This document shows positions 34,609 to 42,921 of a stretch of DNA of 64,000 nucleotides, piece after piece. Origin of the DNA: Flavobacteriaceae bacterium UBA1682. Lineage in GTDB: Bacteria > Bacteroidota > Bacteroidia > Flavobacteriales > Flavobacteriaceae. A program made the translations under genes and the position numbers. Numbering within the stretch: position 1 is the first letter of the stretch; every line of letters begins with the position of its first letter. Below the pieces are notes generated by a model that was given only the letters and a program-made list of their open reading frames with translations, had not been told where the DNA came from and searched no databases. The DNA lies in assembly GCA_002320285.1 (NCBI GenBank), contig DCKE01000023.1:1-64000 (forward strand). Reading direction: 5' to 3'.

Positions 34609-35592
34609 TTATTGCTCGTGTTTTGGAGGAAACAACAGCGACAACACTATAGATAGGGTTAGCACACTTCCGATTACGGTGAGTGATATCCACGACTCCA
34701 TATGGTAAAACGGAGAGATAATCATTTTGATACCAATAAAAGCCAAGATGATTGCCAATCCATATTTTAGTTTGCTAAAACTATCCATAAAATTCGCCAA
34801 TAGGAAATAAAGTGATCTCAATCCTAAAATAGCAAAGATATTGGACGTATATAAGATAAACGGGTCATCTGGTGCAATAGCGAAAATCGCTGGAATACTA
34901 TCCACTGCAAAAAGCAAATCGGTAAATTCGATAACGACTAGGGCTACAAAAAGCGGCGTAGCCATTTTTACTCCGTTTTGAACGGTAAAGAATTTATCTC
35001 CATCGTAGTTTTCACTGACTTTAAAAAATTTGTGAACGAGTTTAACCGCAGGGTTTTTAGACAAATCGGCATTGGCATCGTTTTCTTCTTTACTAAACCA
35101 GGATTTAATTCCCGAATACAATAGAAAGATACCAAAAATGGTCAGTACCACATTGATACGAACCGTTTGACCCAAAATAGTCATATCCGGCAGGTAGGTA
35201 TGATTGATCATCTCCACTCCTGCAAAGATAAATATAGCTCTAAAAACCAAAGCTCCAATGATTCCCCAGAATAACACGCGGTGATGTAAGTGTTTAGGCA
35301 CCTTAAAAAAGGTAAACACCAAGATAAACACAAACAAATTATCTACCGAAAGGGCCTTTTCAATCCAATAAGCGGACTGGAATCGGGCGAAATTCTCAAA
35401 ATCCATATAATAGTAGATGACTCCACTAAATACCATGGACAATGAAATCCATACAATCGACCAAGTCAGCGCTTCTTTGGTAGAAACCTCGTGGCTTTTT
35501 TTGTTGAAGATTCCCAAGTCTAACAACAACATAATAAATACGGCAATACCGAATACGGCTAAAATTCCCGGATGATTAATCAGATGATCCAT
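34609..35592 (-). CDS. TerC/Alx family integral membrane protein
   Basis: 327 residues with eight to nine TM segments. Signatures are VSTKEALTWSIVWISLSMVF, IEKALSVDNLFVFILVFTFF and EFTDLLFAVDSIPAIFAIAP, the last two holding the conserved acidic residues of the family. Alx-like members are linked to manganese handling and alkaline pH; TerC members to tellurite resistance. With no other tel/ter genes nearby, metal-ion homeostasis (Mn export) is the likelier role. It is monocistronic. Confidence 0.92.
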   Translation of the reverse strand: MDHLINHPGILAVFGIAVFIMLLLDLGIFNKKSHEVSTKEALTWSIVWISLSMVFSGVIYYYMDFENFARFQSAYWIEKALSVDNLFVFILVFTFFKVPKHLHHRVLFWGIIGALVFRAIFIFAGVEMINHTYLPDMTILGQTVRINVVLTIFGIFLLYSGIKSWFSKEENDANADLSKNPAVKLVHKFFKVSENYDGDKFFTVQNGVKMATPLFVALVVIEFTDLLFAVDSIPAIFAIAPDDPFILYTSNIFAILGLRSLYFLLANFMDSFSKLKYGLAIILAFIGIKMIISPFYHMESWISLTVIGSVLTLSIVLSLLFPPKHEQ

Positions 35593-35709
35593 AACTAATT
35601 TTTTTTTTACACGGCAAAAATAATTCTAATAATCTCCCCCTAGAGAAACGCTATAATTGACTAAATATCAAGACCTTAAAAGCATTTAAAAAACAGACTT
35701 CACCGGCCA

Positions 35710-35752
35710 AAAAAAAAGCAAGACAATGAATATCAATGCCTTGCTTTTTTAA
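35710..35752. terminator. Intrinsic terminator after gpsA
   Basis: AAAAAAAGCAAG pairs with CTTGCTTTTTT across a loop of about 18 nt, 40 bases after the gpsA stop. Confidence 0.6.
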
Positions 35753-35791
35753 ACGCGTCTGTTTTCCCAATAATGCTCTTATTTGAAAAAA

Positions 35792-36787
35792 TTAATCCAA
35801 TTTATCGGTTAACTTTTTAAACACTTTTTTAGGGTCTTTACCTTCGTATAAAATATCATAAACAGCATCGATAATCGGCGTTTTAGCACCGTATCTCTTA
35901 TTGAGCTCAAAAGCACTTTTGGCGGCATAATACCCCTCTGCGATCATATTCATCTCCATTTGTGCCGATTTGACGGTATATCCCTTGCCAATCATATTAC
36001 CAAACATACGGTTTCTTGAAAACAACGAATAACCCGTAACCAATAAATCCCCTAAATAGGCAGAATCATTGATGTTCCTTTTCATTTTATGCACCTTTTG
36101 AATAAACTTTTTCATCTCGCGAATCGCATTACTCATCAGTAAAGCCTGAAAATTATCGCCATAGCCCAAACCGTGTGCCATACCACAAGCAATGGCATAG
36201 ATGTTTTTAAGCATTGCGGCATATTCAGTACCGATGATATCATCGGATATCTTCACTTTGATATAATGACTACTAATACTCTCTGCAAGCACCTCAGCAT
36301 TTTCCGTATTAGAACAGGCAATCGTTAAATAAGACAAACGCTCCAATGCCACTTCTTCCGCATGACAAGGTCCCGTAAGCACCCCGATATTTTCATAGGG
36401 AATATCATAAACTTGATGAAAATGCTCCCCAACGATCAAGCTGGTTTCCGGAATAATCCCTTTAATAGCAGAGAAGATAACTTTCCCTTCTAAACTTTCT
36501 TTTAAGTTTTGAAGTTCTGAATTTAAAAAAGCCGATGGAATTGCAAAAATAATATAATCGGCATAAGCCACCGCTTCATTGATATCATTAGTCAATCGAA
36601 GTTGATCGGTATCAAATTCGACTGCACTCAAATAGTTTGGATTGTGTTTATTAATTTTTAGTGCCTCTAAAGCGGCTTCGCTTCGCATATACCAAGCAAT
36701 TTCAGTTAGATTTTCACAAAGCATTTTAGCAATGGCCGTTGCCCAGCTTCCTCCTCCTATTACTGCAAATTTTGGATTTTCCCTCAT
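35792..36787 (-). CDS. gpsA: NAD(P)-dependent glycerol-3-phosphate dehydrogenase
   Basis: 331 residues from ATG at 36787. Six further codons upstream are possible but not family-like. The nucleotide-binding loop is FAVIGGGSWATAIAKMLCEN. The catalytic/substrate region has SAIKGIIPETSL, LTGPCHAEEVALERLS and AAMLKNIYAIACGMAHGLGY, which carries the conserved Lys. It reduces dihydroxyacetone phosphate to sn-glycerol 3-phosphate for phospholipid synthesis in the cytoplasm. It is monocistronic. Confidence 0.95.
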   Translation of the reverse strand: MRENPKFAVIGGGSWATAIAKMLCENLTEIAWYMRSEAALEALKINKHNPNYLSAVEFDTDQLRLTNDINEAVAYADYIIFAIPSAFLNSELQNLKESLEGKVIFSAIKGIIPETSLIVGEHFHQVYDIPYENIGVLTGPCHAEEVALERLSYLTIACSNTENAEVLAESISSHYIKVKISDDIIGTEYAAMLKNIYAIACGMAHGLGYGDNFQALLMSNAIREMKKFIQKVHKMKRNINDSAYLGDLLVTGYSLFSRNRMFGNMIGKGYTVKSAQMEMNMIAEGYYAAKSAFELNKRYGAKTPIIDAVYDILYEGKDPKKVFKKLTDKLD

Positions 36788-37196
36788 ATAACACATATTA
36801 TTCAACCACCAAAAGTAGTTAAAAAACTAATTTCAAACAATTAGGTATTCACAACTATTAAAATAATTAAATAAACATCGTTCTAATTCTATAGGTAATT
36901 TCAATTAAAACTACAACAATTTAACCACAATCACACTAATAACAAATATTATTAATCAAAAGCATCAATTAAAACTAAGCAAATAGGATAAGTTGAAGCC
37001 ACATCTAAATTCAACAAATTGAAAAACTTTAACAGTATCTTAATATCACCAAGCACAATCTGTCGAGAAACTGTGACGTTATCCTTAATAATTGGCCTGA
37101 TCAATATGTAATTATCGCTGTTTTTTTTTAGATGATCAGACCGTTTTTTTTTATTTTGGAATAAAAGCGTTCGCTCGATTCGAACGCTTTTTTATT
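36788..37196. other. Long intergenic region upstream of gpsA with a plus-strand orphan terminator
   Basis: 409 very AT-rich bases. It contains the gpsA promoter region, but no coding potential. At 37094-37142 GGCCTGATCA pairs with TGATCAGACC (one mismatch) around a long loop, followed on the plus strand by GTTTTTTTTT. No plus-strand gene precedes it, so a small RNA is possible. At 37163-37193 AAAAGCGTTCG pairs with CGAACGCTTTT, the terminator of the alcohol dehydrogenase gene. Confidence 0.5.
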
Positions 37197-38357
37197 TTAT
37201 AAACTCTTTTCAATTATCCCTTGAAGCTTTTCAAGGTCTAGATTCTTTTTTTCTCCCAATGCCGTCCAATTTCGATCTCTAAACCGCTCTACAATAAATG
37301 ATACCGCTGTATGATAGTCATCTGTACACTGCGATATAGTTGTAGGCATACCGGTTTCTTTAAAAAACTGCACCGTCATTTCAATTGCCTTCTCGGCAAT
37401 CTGCTCGTCGCTTCCCTGATCTAATTTCCAGACGTTTTTACCATACTGTGCTAATTTTTGTTTCTTCGTTTCAAACAAAACACGGTACAAATTTGGACCT
37501 ATAATCGCCAAGGTTCTCGCGTGGTCTATATGGTATAATGCCGTTAATTCGTGTCCAATAGCATGTGTGGCCCAATCTGTGACTACCCCTTTACTGATCA
37601 GCCCATTTAGCGCCATAGTACAACACCACATAAAATTGGAAGCAGCTACGTAATCGCGTGGATCCCGTAGCACTTTAGGGGCAGTTTCTATCAGGGTCAA
37701 TAAAATACCTTCTGCGATTCGATCTTGTAAGTGGGCCTGTTGCGGAAAAGTCAAATATTGCTCCAGTACATGCACAAAGGCATCTACTAATCCGTTTTGA
37801 ATTTGTCGAAGTGGCAATGATTGTATTACGGTAGGGTCACAAATTGAAAATTGCGGAAAAAGCGCTTCTCCGCCAAAAGACAATTTCTCCTGAGTAGCAG
37901 CAATCGTTACCACAGATCCGGAATTCATCTCGCTGGCCGTTGCAGGCAAAGTCAAAACCGTTCCGAAGGGAACCGCATTTTCTTTGATCAGCATTTTGTT
38001 TTTAATGATATCGATTGGGTCGCCTTCGAACTGAACCGCAGCCGAAATAAATTTAACGCCATCTATTACACTCCCCCCACCTACAGCTAAGATATAGGTG
38101 ATTTTTTGCTCGCGCACTAGCTCCACGGCTTTCATTAAGGTTTCGTAATGCGGATTGGCCTCAATACCTCCAAATTCGACAATTGCATATCCACTTAAAG
38201 CATCCATCACTTGCTGATAGACACCATTGTTAAAGATGCTACCCCCTCCATAGGCCAAGAGTATCTTCTGATCTTTTGAGATAAAATTATTTAGTTTGGA
38301 AATTTGACCTTCGCCAAAGATTAGTCTTGTCGGATTATACCATTCAAAATTCAACAT
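37197..38357 (-). CDS. Iron-containing alcohol dehydrogenase (YqhD/BdhA-like)
   Basis: 386 residues. The N-terminal Rossmann-like part is FGEGQISKLNNFISKDQKIL and YILAVGGGSVIDGVKF. The metal-binding part is DAFVHVLEQYL plus HAIGHELTALYHIDHART, giving the Asp/His/His/His set of group III dehydrogenases. YqhD/BdhA enzymes are NADPH-linked aldehyde reductases that relieve toxic aldehydes or make butanol. The exact aldehyde is not readable. It lies 62 bases after nadD and ends with a strong terminator. Confidence 0.92.
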   Translation of the reverse strand: MLNFEWYNPTRLIFGEGQISKLNNFISKDQKILLAYGGGSIFNNGVYQQVMDALSGYAIVEFGGIEANPHYETLMKAVELVREQKITYILAVGGGSVIDGVKFISAAVQFEGDPIDIIKNKMLIKENAVPFGTVLTLPATASEMNSGSVVTIAATQEKLSFGGEALFPQFSICDPTVIQSLPLRQIQNGLVDAFVHVLEQYLTFPQQAHLQDRIAEGILLTLIETAPKVLRDPRDYVAASNFMWCCTMALNGLISKGVVTDWATHAIGHELTALYHIDHARTLAIIGPNLYRVLFETKKQKLAQYGKNVWKLDQGSDEQIAEKAIEMTVQFFKETGMPTTISQCTDDYHTAVSFIVERFRDRNWTALGEKKNLDLEKLQGIIEKSL

Positions 38358-38419
38358 AATTAGGGTGTTTAAAACCCTAAAATTAAAACATCTAAAAGGG
38401 TTAAAATCCTAAGTTTGTG

Positions 38420-39004
38420 TTATTTTTTGTAAAACAGATTGTGGTTGATGTATTTCCATACTTCGTGATCTAACAGAGGACGAACATCTTTCCTGTCTTT
38501 TATGCCTTGTCTAATTGCTGTAGAAGAAATTTCAATGATTGGGGCGTCTACGAGTTTAATCTTAGAGATATCTGTTGACAAGGGCAAATCGGAAACTTCC
38601 TTAGAAATTCTCGGATAAACATAGATTGGATAACGCTCGAGGATGACTTCGTAATTTTTCCATTTTGCCAAGGATTTTAAATTATCCTCTCCCATGATCA
38701 AAGCGAAATCGTCTTTGGGAAATTTCTCTTGAAGATGAGCTAAAGTAGTGATGGTATAGTTGGGTTGAGGCAGATTAAACTCGATATCCGAAGGGCGAAT
38801 TCTCGGGTAATTTTGAGTTGCCAAATGAACCATTTGAAGACGGTGATAGTCTTCTAATAATCCGCTCTTCTTTTTGAGCGGATTATGAGGAGTTACTACC
38901 ATCCATATTTCATCTAAGTCACTGTATTGCGCCAAGTGATTGGCAATAATTAAATGGCCTACATGAATGGGATTAAAAGTACCGAAATACAATCCAATCT
39001 TCAT
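38420..39004 (-). CDS. nadD: Nicotinate-nucleotide adenylyltransferase
   Basis: 194 residues. The nucleotidyltransferase motif GTFNPIHVGHLIIANHL is at the start. MVVTPHNPLKKKSGLLEDYH and the C-terminal EISSTAIRQGI (SSTxIR) are diagnostic of NadD. It makes nicotinate adenine dinucleotide from nicotinate mononucleotide and ATP in NAD biosynthesis. It is encoded 6 bases after gmk. Confidence 0.95.
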   Translation of the reverse strand: MKIGLYFGTFNPIHVGHLIIANHLAQYSDLDEIWMVVTPHNPLKKKSGLLEDYHRLQMVHLATQNYPRIRPSDIEFNLPQPNYTITTLAHLQEKFPKDDFALIMGEDNLKSLAKWKNYEVILERYPIYVYPRISKEVSDLPLSTDISKIKLVDAPIIEISSTAIRQGIKDRKDVRPLLDHEVWKYINHNLFYKK

Positions 39005-39010
39005 GGTATA

Positions 39011-39586
39011 TTATTTTTTATTTATAAATTCTTTGACCAGTTCATAAGCTTCTTTCTGCGCTACTTCCAAGTCATAGTTTTTAATAATGGTATCAAATTG
39101 AGGAGCCGTCGCCAGTTCAACCGAAGCTTTGGCAATTCTCATATTTATTTTGTCGTCACTTTCTGTAGAGCGCTTTTTCAATCGAATTTTCAACTCGTCA
39201 ATACTCGGTGGTTTCACAAAAACCGCCAAAGTTTCTTCCGGATATTTACTCTTAATACGCAAACCTCCTGCGACATCTATGTCAAAAATCACATTTTTTC
39301 CAAGACTCCAGATTCGCTCCACTTCACTTTTTAAAGTTCCGTAAAAGTTATCGCGATATACCTCTTCCCACTCTAAGAAATCTTCGGCTTTAATATGCTG
39401 TTTGAAATCGTGTAAGGAGATAAAATAATAGTCCGTACCATCGATTTCAGTACCACGCGGTTCTCTTGAGGTCGCCGAAATGGAAAAGGCTAAATTAAGA
39501 TCTTCTTGTTGAAGTAAGTATTTTACAATAGTGGTTTTACCCGATCCAGATGGTGCTGAGAATACGATCAGTTTCCCTTTTTTCAT
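39011..39586 (-). CDS. gmk: Guanylate kinase
   Basis: 191 residues. The P-loop is FSAPSGSGKTTIVKYLL. The GMP-binding region is SATSREPRGTEIDGTDYYFI and FLEWEEVYRDNFYGTLKSEV. It phosphorylates GMP to GDP. It sits in the order yicC-gmk-nadD, common in Bacteroidota, with 114 bases after yicC. Confidence 0.96.
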   Translation of the reverse strand: MKKGKLIVFSAPSGSGKTTIVKYLLQQEDLNLAFSISATSREPRGTEIDGTDYYFISLHDFKQHIKAEDFLEWEEVYRDNFYGTLKSEVERIWSLGKNVIFDIDVAGGLRIKSKYPEETLAVFVKPPSIDELKIRLKKRSTESDDKINMRIAKASVELATAPQFDTIIKNYDLEVAQKEAYELVKEFINKK

Positions 39587-39700
39587 ACGTCAAATATATT
39601 TTTATACTAAAGTCCTATGCATCACCTAATCCAATCGCTATTTGCTTATAACAAATGCGTGTATAGGAGTGATCTCACAAAACCTTTTACTGTGCGTTTC

Positions 39701-40561
39701 TTATAAAACGTTAAGTACTTGCTCTTTGATTTTTTCCAATTCATCTTTCATCAAAACAACTAATTTTTGCATTTCTGAATGATTGGATTTAGACCCCATG
39801 GTGTTGATTTCACGTCCCATTTCCTGAGCAATAAAGCCTAACTTACGCCCATTTGCCTCAGAACCGGATAAGGTTTCGATAAAGTAGTCCAAATGATTGG
39901 TCAAACGAACTTGCTCTTCGGTAATATCCATTTTCTCTAGATAATAGATCAACTCCTGTTCAAATCGATTCTCATCAACATTGACTTGAAGCTCTGCTAA
40001 ATTATTTTTTAAACGGTCTTTTACCGTCTGAATTCGCTGTCCATCCAAAGCTGCTGCCAACTCCATACTGTTGCGAATATTAGCAATACGCAATCTGAAA
40101 TCCGTTTCGAGTGTACTACCCTCACTATTTCTAAAAGATTTTATATTCGCCAAGGCCTGAACGATTACTTTTTGAATTTCGATCCACTCACTTTCATCGA
40201 GTTCAACACGCTCTACCTTTAATGAATCGGGCATTCTCACAGCCATCTTCATCAACTCAGTCTCATCAGCTTCCGGTAAGATCGCTTTCATTTGATTGAT
40301 ATAAGCCATAACAATTGGAGCGTTGATCTTGTTGGAGGTTTCCTCGGCCGTAACTTCTACGTACAGAGAAAAATCAACTTTTCCGCGCTCTAATTCTTGT
40401 GCAATTTGATTTCTCAAAGGCAATTCTTTCTCTCTATACGTTAAAGGAAGTCGCACGTTTAGGTCTAAACCTTTACTGTTCAACGATTTCACCTCTACAG
40501 TAATCTTTTTGGTTGGCAATTGCATACTTGCTTTCCCAAATCCAGTCATGGAATGTATCAT
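39701..40561 (-). CDS. yicC: YicC/YloC family endoribonuclease
   Basis: 286 residues from ATG at 40561. Family start IHSMTGFGKASMQLPTKKIT, then VKSLNSKGLDLNVRLPLTYR. The C-terminal DUF1732 part has RLTNHLDYFIETLSGSEANG and GFIAQEMGREINTMGSKSNH. YicC-type proteins are now described as endoribonucleases acting in RNA turnover. The upstream 37 codons of open frame (MECCCGD...) are Cys-rich and not homologous, so I exclude them. Confidence 0.92.
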   Translation of the reverse strand: MIHSMTGFGKASMQLPTKKITVEVKSLNSKGLDLNVRLPLTYREKELPLRNQIAQELERGKVDFSLYVEVTAEETSNKINAPIVMAYINQMKAILPEADETELMKMAVRMPDSLKVERVELDESEWIEIQKVIVQALANIKSFRNSEGSTLETDFRLRIANIRNSMELAAALDGQRIQTVKDRLKNNLAELQVNVDENRFEQELIYYLEKMDITEEQVRLTNHLDYFIETLSGSEANGRKLGFIAQEMGREINTMGSKSNHSEMQKLVVLMKDELEKIKEQVLNVL

Positions 40562-40685
40562 ATTCAAAATAATAATAGCTACAAAGGTACTAAAAAAGTA
40601 TCTAGCTAAATTCAGTTTCAGTGATTTATAATATTTGTACTCCCGTAATAAATCGCCACAACAGCACTCCAATCGGATTTTATAT

Positions 40686-40720
40686 AAAAAAACCCAATCG
40701 ATTTTTGATTGGGTTTTTTA
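40686..40720. terminator. Bidirectional intrinsic terminator
   Basis: AAAAACCCAATC-gattttt-GATTGGGTTTTTT. It lies 125 bases upstream of the yicC start and 256 bases beyond the arsC-like stop, so it would end a long 3' UTR or a separate transcript. Confidence 0.8.
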
Positions 40721-40975
40721 TATGTCACTTTGATTTAAGTTGTTTAACCCTTGGCAAAGATTCGGAGATCCACGACCAACAGTGGTCGTCTCCGCAGCTT
40801 ACTCATAGCGCCTCAAGCTCGAAACACCTACTCGATTGAAACAATTTCTCAACCTATCCCACAGCAAATCTAATACTTGGAACAGCAAGCGAAACTCCGT
40901 TGCAAAACAGCAAAACAGCCAGAAGATGGTACTATAATATAGCCAAAATTTCTGTAAAAAACAAGCTGTATACCG
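40721..40975 (-). other. Structured non-coding stretch between the arsC-like gene and a distal terminator
   Basis: 255 bases without coding potential. At 40764-40793 GGAGA/TCTCC encloses CGACCA/TGGTCG on a small loop, a two-tier hairpin. With the terminator at 40686-40720 this could be a 3' UTR or a small RNA of about 250 nt on the minus strand. Confidence 0.35.
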
Positions 40976-41323
40976 TTAAATCTCTGCGATCAACGCAGCA
41001 ACCGTTTTGGGTGCATTTCCAATAAAAATGCGACCATTAACGACGGCTACCGGCCTACTCAGGAAGGTATAATGCTCTAAAATTAGATCTTTATAATCCT
41101 GTTCCGTTAATTTCTTGTCTTTTAAACCCCTTTCTTTGTATAATTTTGCTCTTTTGCTAAAAAGAGATTCATAACTACCTGCTAGGTTTTTCATCTCCTC
41201 TAATTGCAATTCCGAAATTGGATTCGATTTAATATCCTGTAAGTCAAATTGGTGTAAATCTGGAATCTGATTTAAAATTTTTTTACAGGTATCACAGGTT
41301 TTTAAATGGTATATTTTTTTCAT
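40976..41323 (-). CDS. ArsC/Spx family arsenate reductase-like protein
   Basis: 115 residues with a thioredoxin-like fold. The active-site segment HLKTCDTCKKILNQ has Cys10 and Cys13. The C-terminal part has LILEHYTFLSRPVAVVNGRI, including the Arg-Pro pair of ArsC proteins. It could reduce arsenate with glutathione or thioredoxin, but many such short homologues are redox proteins of unknown substrate. No ars operon surrounds it. Confidence 0.87.
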   Translation of the reverse strand: MKKIYHLKTCDTCKKILNQIPDLHQFDLQDIKSNPISELQLEEMKNLAGSYESLFSKRAKLYKERGLKDKKLTEQDYKDLILEHYTFLSRPVAVVNGRIFIGNAPKTVAALIAEI

Positions 41324-41446
41324 AATCGTTTCTAGTATATTCTCAAAACACCTAAACTCCCACTAAGATTTCACAACAGAAATTCCAGAGTTAAATTGGG
41401 CTTGATGGTTCAGTCCTCATTCTATATAAACAAGGCTTGAGTATTA

Positions 41447-41677
41447 TTAAATGTTTTTGACCTTAATGATGTGAACCGGACAAATTTTCTCTGCTTGCTC
41501 ACAACTCTCTAAAATGGTATAATCCAACGTTTTTACTGTGTGAAACCCCTTGTTGTTTATCGCTTTTAACAAAACTGTTTTTCCATCTTTTTTAGACATT
41601 TGAAACTGCCCCGGAGCGACCTCCACACAATAGTTACAGCCGATGCATTTGTCGCGTTGCAAAGTAATGATAATCAT
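41447..41677 (-). CDS. Small single-cluster 4Fe-4S ferredoxin
   Basis: 76 residues. The motif CIGCNYC (C11, C14, C17) together with KICPVHII near the C-terminus provides the four ligands of one [4Fe-4S] cluster. A fifth Cys (ESCEQAEK) lies nearby. It is an electron carrier. Its ATG overlaps the stop codon of the U32 gene by one base, so the two are co-translated and probably functionally linked. The U32 protein itself has a Cys cluster typical of Fe-S enzymes. Confidence 0.9.
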   Translation of the reverse strand: MIIITLQRDKCIGCNYCVEVAPGQFQMSKKDGKTVLLKAINNKGFHTVKTLDYTILESCEQAEKICPVHIIKVKNI

Positions 41678-42918
41678 TAATTTTCGACAATTTTATAAAG
41701 CTTATCGGCCATGCGTACCCTAAAAGGCAACTTAATGGTACACTCATCCCCCCTAAGCGCTTTAGTTGCCAGCTGCTCATTGACATACATTTCTTCAATT
41801 GTCAATTCTTCTACGCCAGTTGTAGGTCCCGTAATCAATATACGATCCCCGTTTTTAATATCATAAGCCTCAATTTTAAATTCCCCGATCGATGCTTTTT
41901 GAAAATAATGGGTTGCTCTACCGATATACACCTTTTTTTGAGTAGCACTAGATCCGGAGTTATCACTCCATTCCCCTAATTTCTGACCCAAATAATAGCC
42001 ACTCCAAAAACCGCGATTATAAACCGTTTCCAGATCTTTCATCCATTGATTTACTTTTTCAGTTGTAAATGTTCCCGCTGCCTGTGCATCAATTGCCTCT
42101 CTATATGTTTTTACAACGGTAGCTACATATTCCGGAGCACGTCCACGTCCCTCTAATTTTAACACTTTAATACCCGAATCAATCACTTGATCCAAGAAAT
42201 CTAAGGTACACAAATCTTTGGGCGACATCATGTATTCGTTATCAATCTCAATCTCAAAACCCGAATCCTGATCGATCACGGTGTACTTCTTGCGACAATT
42301 TTGCTTACAAGCACCTCGATTAGCCGACGAATTATGGGCATGTATACTCAGATAACACTTACCAGAAACCGCCATACACAAAGCACCGTGTCCAAAAATT
42401 TCAATCTCAACTAAGTTACCCGAAGGCCCTTTTATACCCTCTTTTTCAATCTGCGCAGTTATGCTTTTTACTTGACGCAAACTCAATTCTCTAGACAAAA
42501 CTATGGTGTCCGCAAAAAGGCTGTAGAACTTTACGGTTTCGATATTGGTTACGTTTTGTTGTGTCGAGATATGAACCTCAAAATCAATAGCTCTTGCCGA
42601 AGCAATTACCGCTTGATCGGAAGCAATTACAGCGGTTAAACCCGCCTCTTTCGCCTTGTTCAATAGGGTTTTAACCACCGACAAATCATGATCGTAGATG
42701 ATGGTATTTAGCGTGAGGTAGGTTCTGACTTTTTTCTCTGCACAACGCCTCGCTATTTCCGGCAAGTCATCGACTGAAAAATTAACCGTTGAACGCGCGC
42801 GCATGTTCAATTGATCTACACCAAAATAAACCGAATCCGCACCGTTGTCTAACGCTGCCTGCAAAGATTCAAAATTACCTGCCGGAGCCATCAACTCCAC
42901 CTTTCCCGAAACCGTCAT
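41677..42918 (-). CDS. trhP: U32 peptidase-family tRNA hydroxylation protein TrhP-like
   Basis: 413 residues. It opens VELMAPAGNFESLQAALDNG, the U32 family start. HGALCMAVSGKCYLS...ANRGACKQNCRKKY supplies four Cys expected to bind an Fe-S cluster, followed by KVLKLEGRGRAPEYVATVVK. Residues about 328-413 form the U32 C-terminal beta domain (KKVYIGRATHYF to FRVRMADKLYKI). TrhP/YegQ-type enzymes carry out the oxygen-independent, prephenate-requiring 5-hydroxylation of U34 in tRNA. The neighbouring trhO encodes the oxygen-dependent route to the same product, which strongly supports the assignment. It lies 3 bases after trhO. Confidence 0.87.
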   Translation of the reverse strand: MTVSGKVELMAPAGNFESLQAALDNGADSVYFGVDQLNMRARSTVNFSVDDLPEIARRCAEKKVRTYLTLNTIIYDHDLSVVKTLLNKAKEAGLTAVIASDQAVIASARAIDFEVHISTQQNVTNIETVKFYSLFADTIVLSRELSLRQVKSITAQIEKEGIKGPSGNLVEIEIFGHGALCMAVSGKCYLSIHAHNSSANRGACKQNCRKKYTVIDQDSGFEIEIDNEYMMSPKDLCTLDFLDQVIDSGIKVLKLEGRGRAPEYVATVVKTYREAIDAQAAGTFTTEKVNQWMKDLETVYNRGFWSGYYLGQKLGEWSDNSGSSATQKKVYIGRATHYFQKASIGEFKIEAYDIKNGDRILITGPTTGVEELTIEEMYVNEQLATKALRGDECTIKLPFRVRMADKLYKIVEN

Positions 42919-42921
42919 CTT

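Noticed and set aside
40721..40975. tRNA gene in the gap after the ArsC-like gene
   Set aside because: No cloverleaf or T-loop GTTCRANYC pattern could be fitted to the visible stems.
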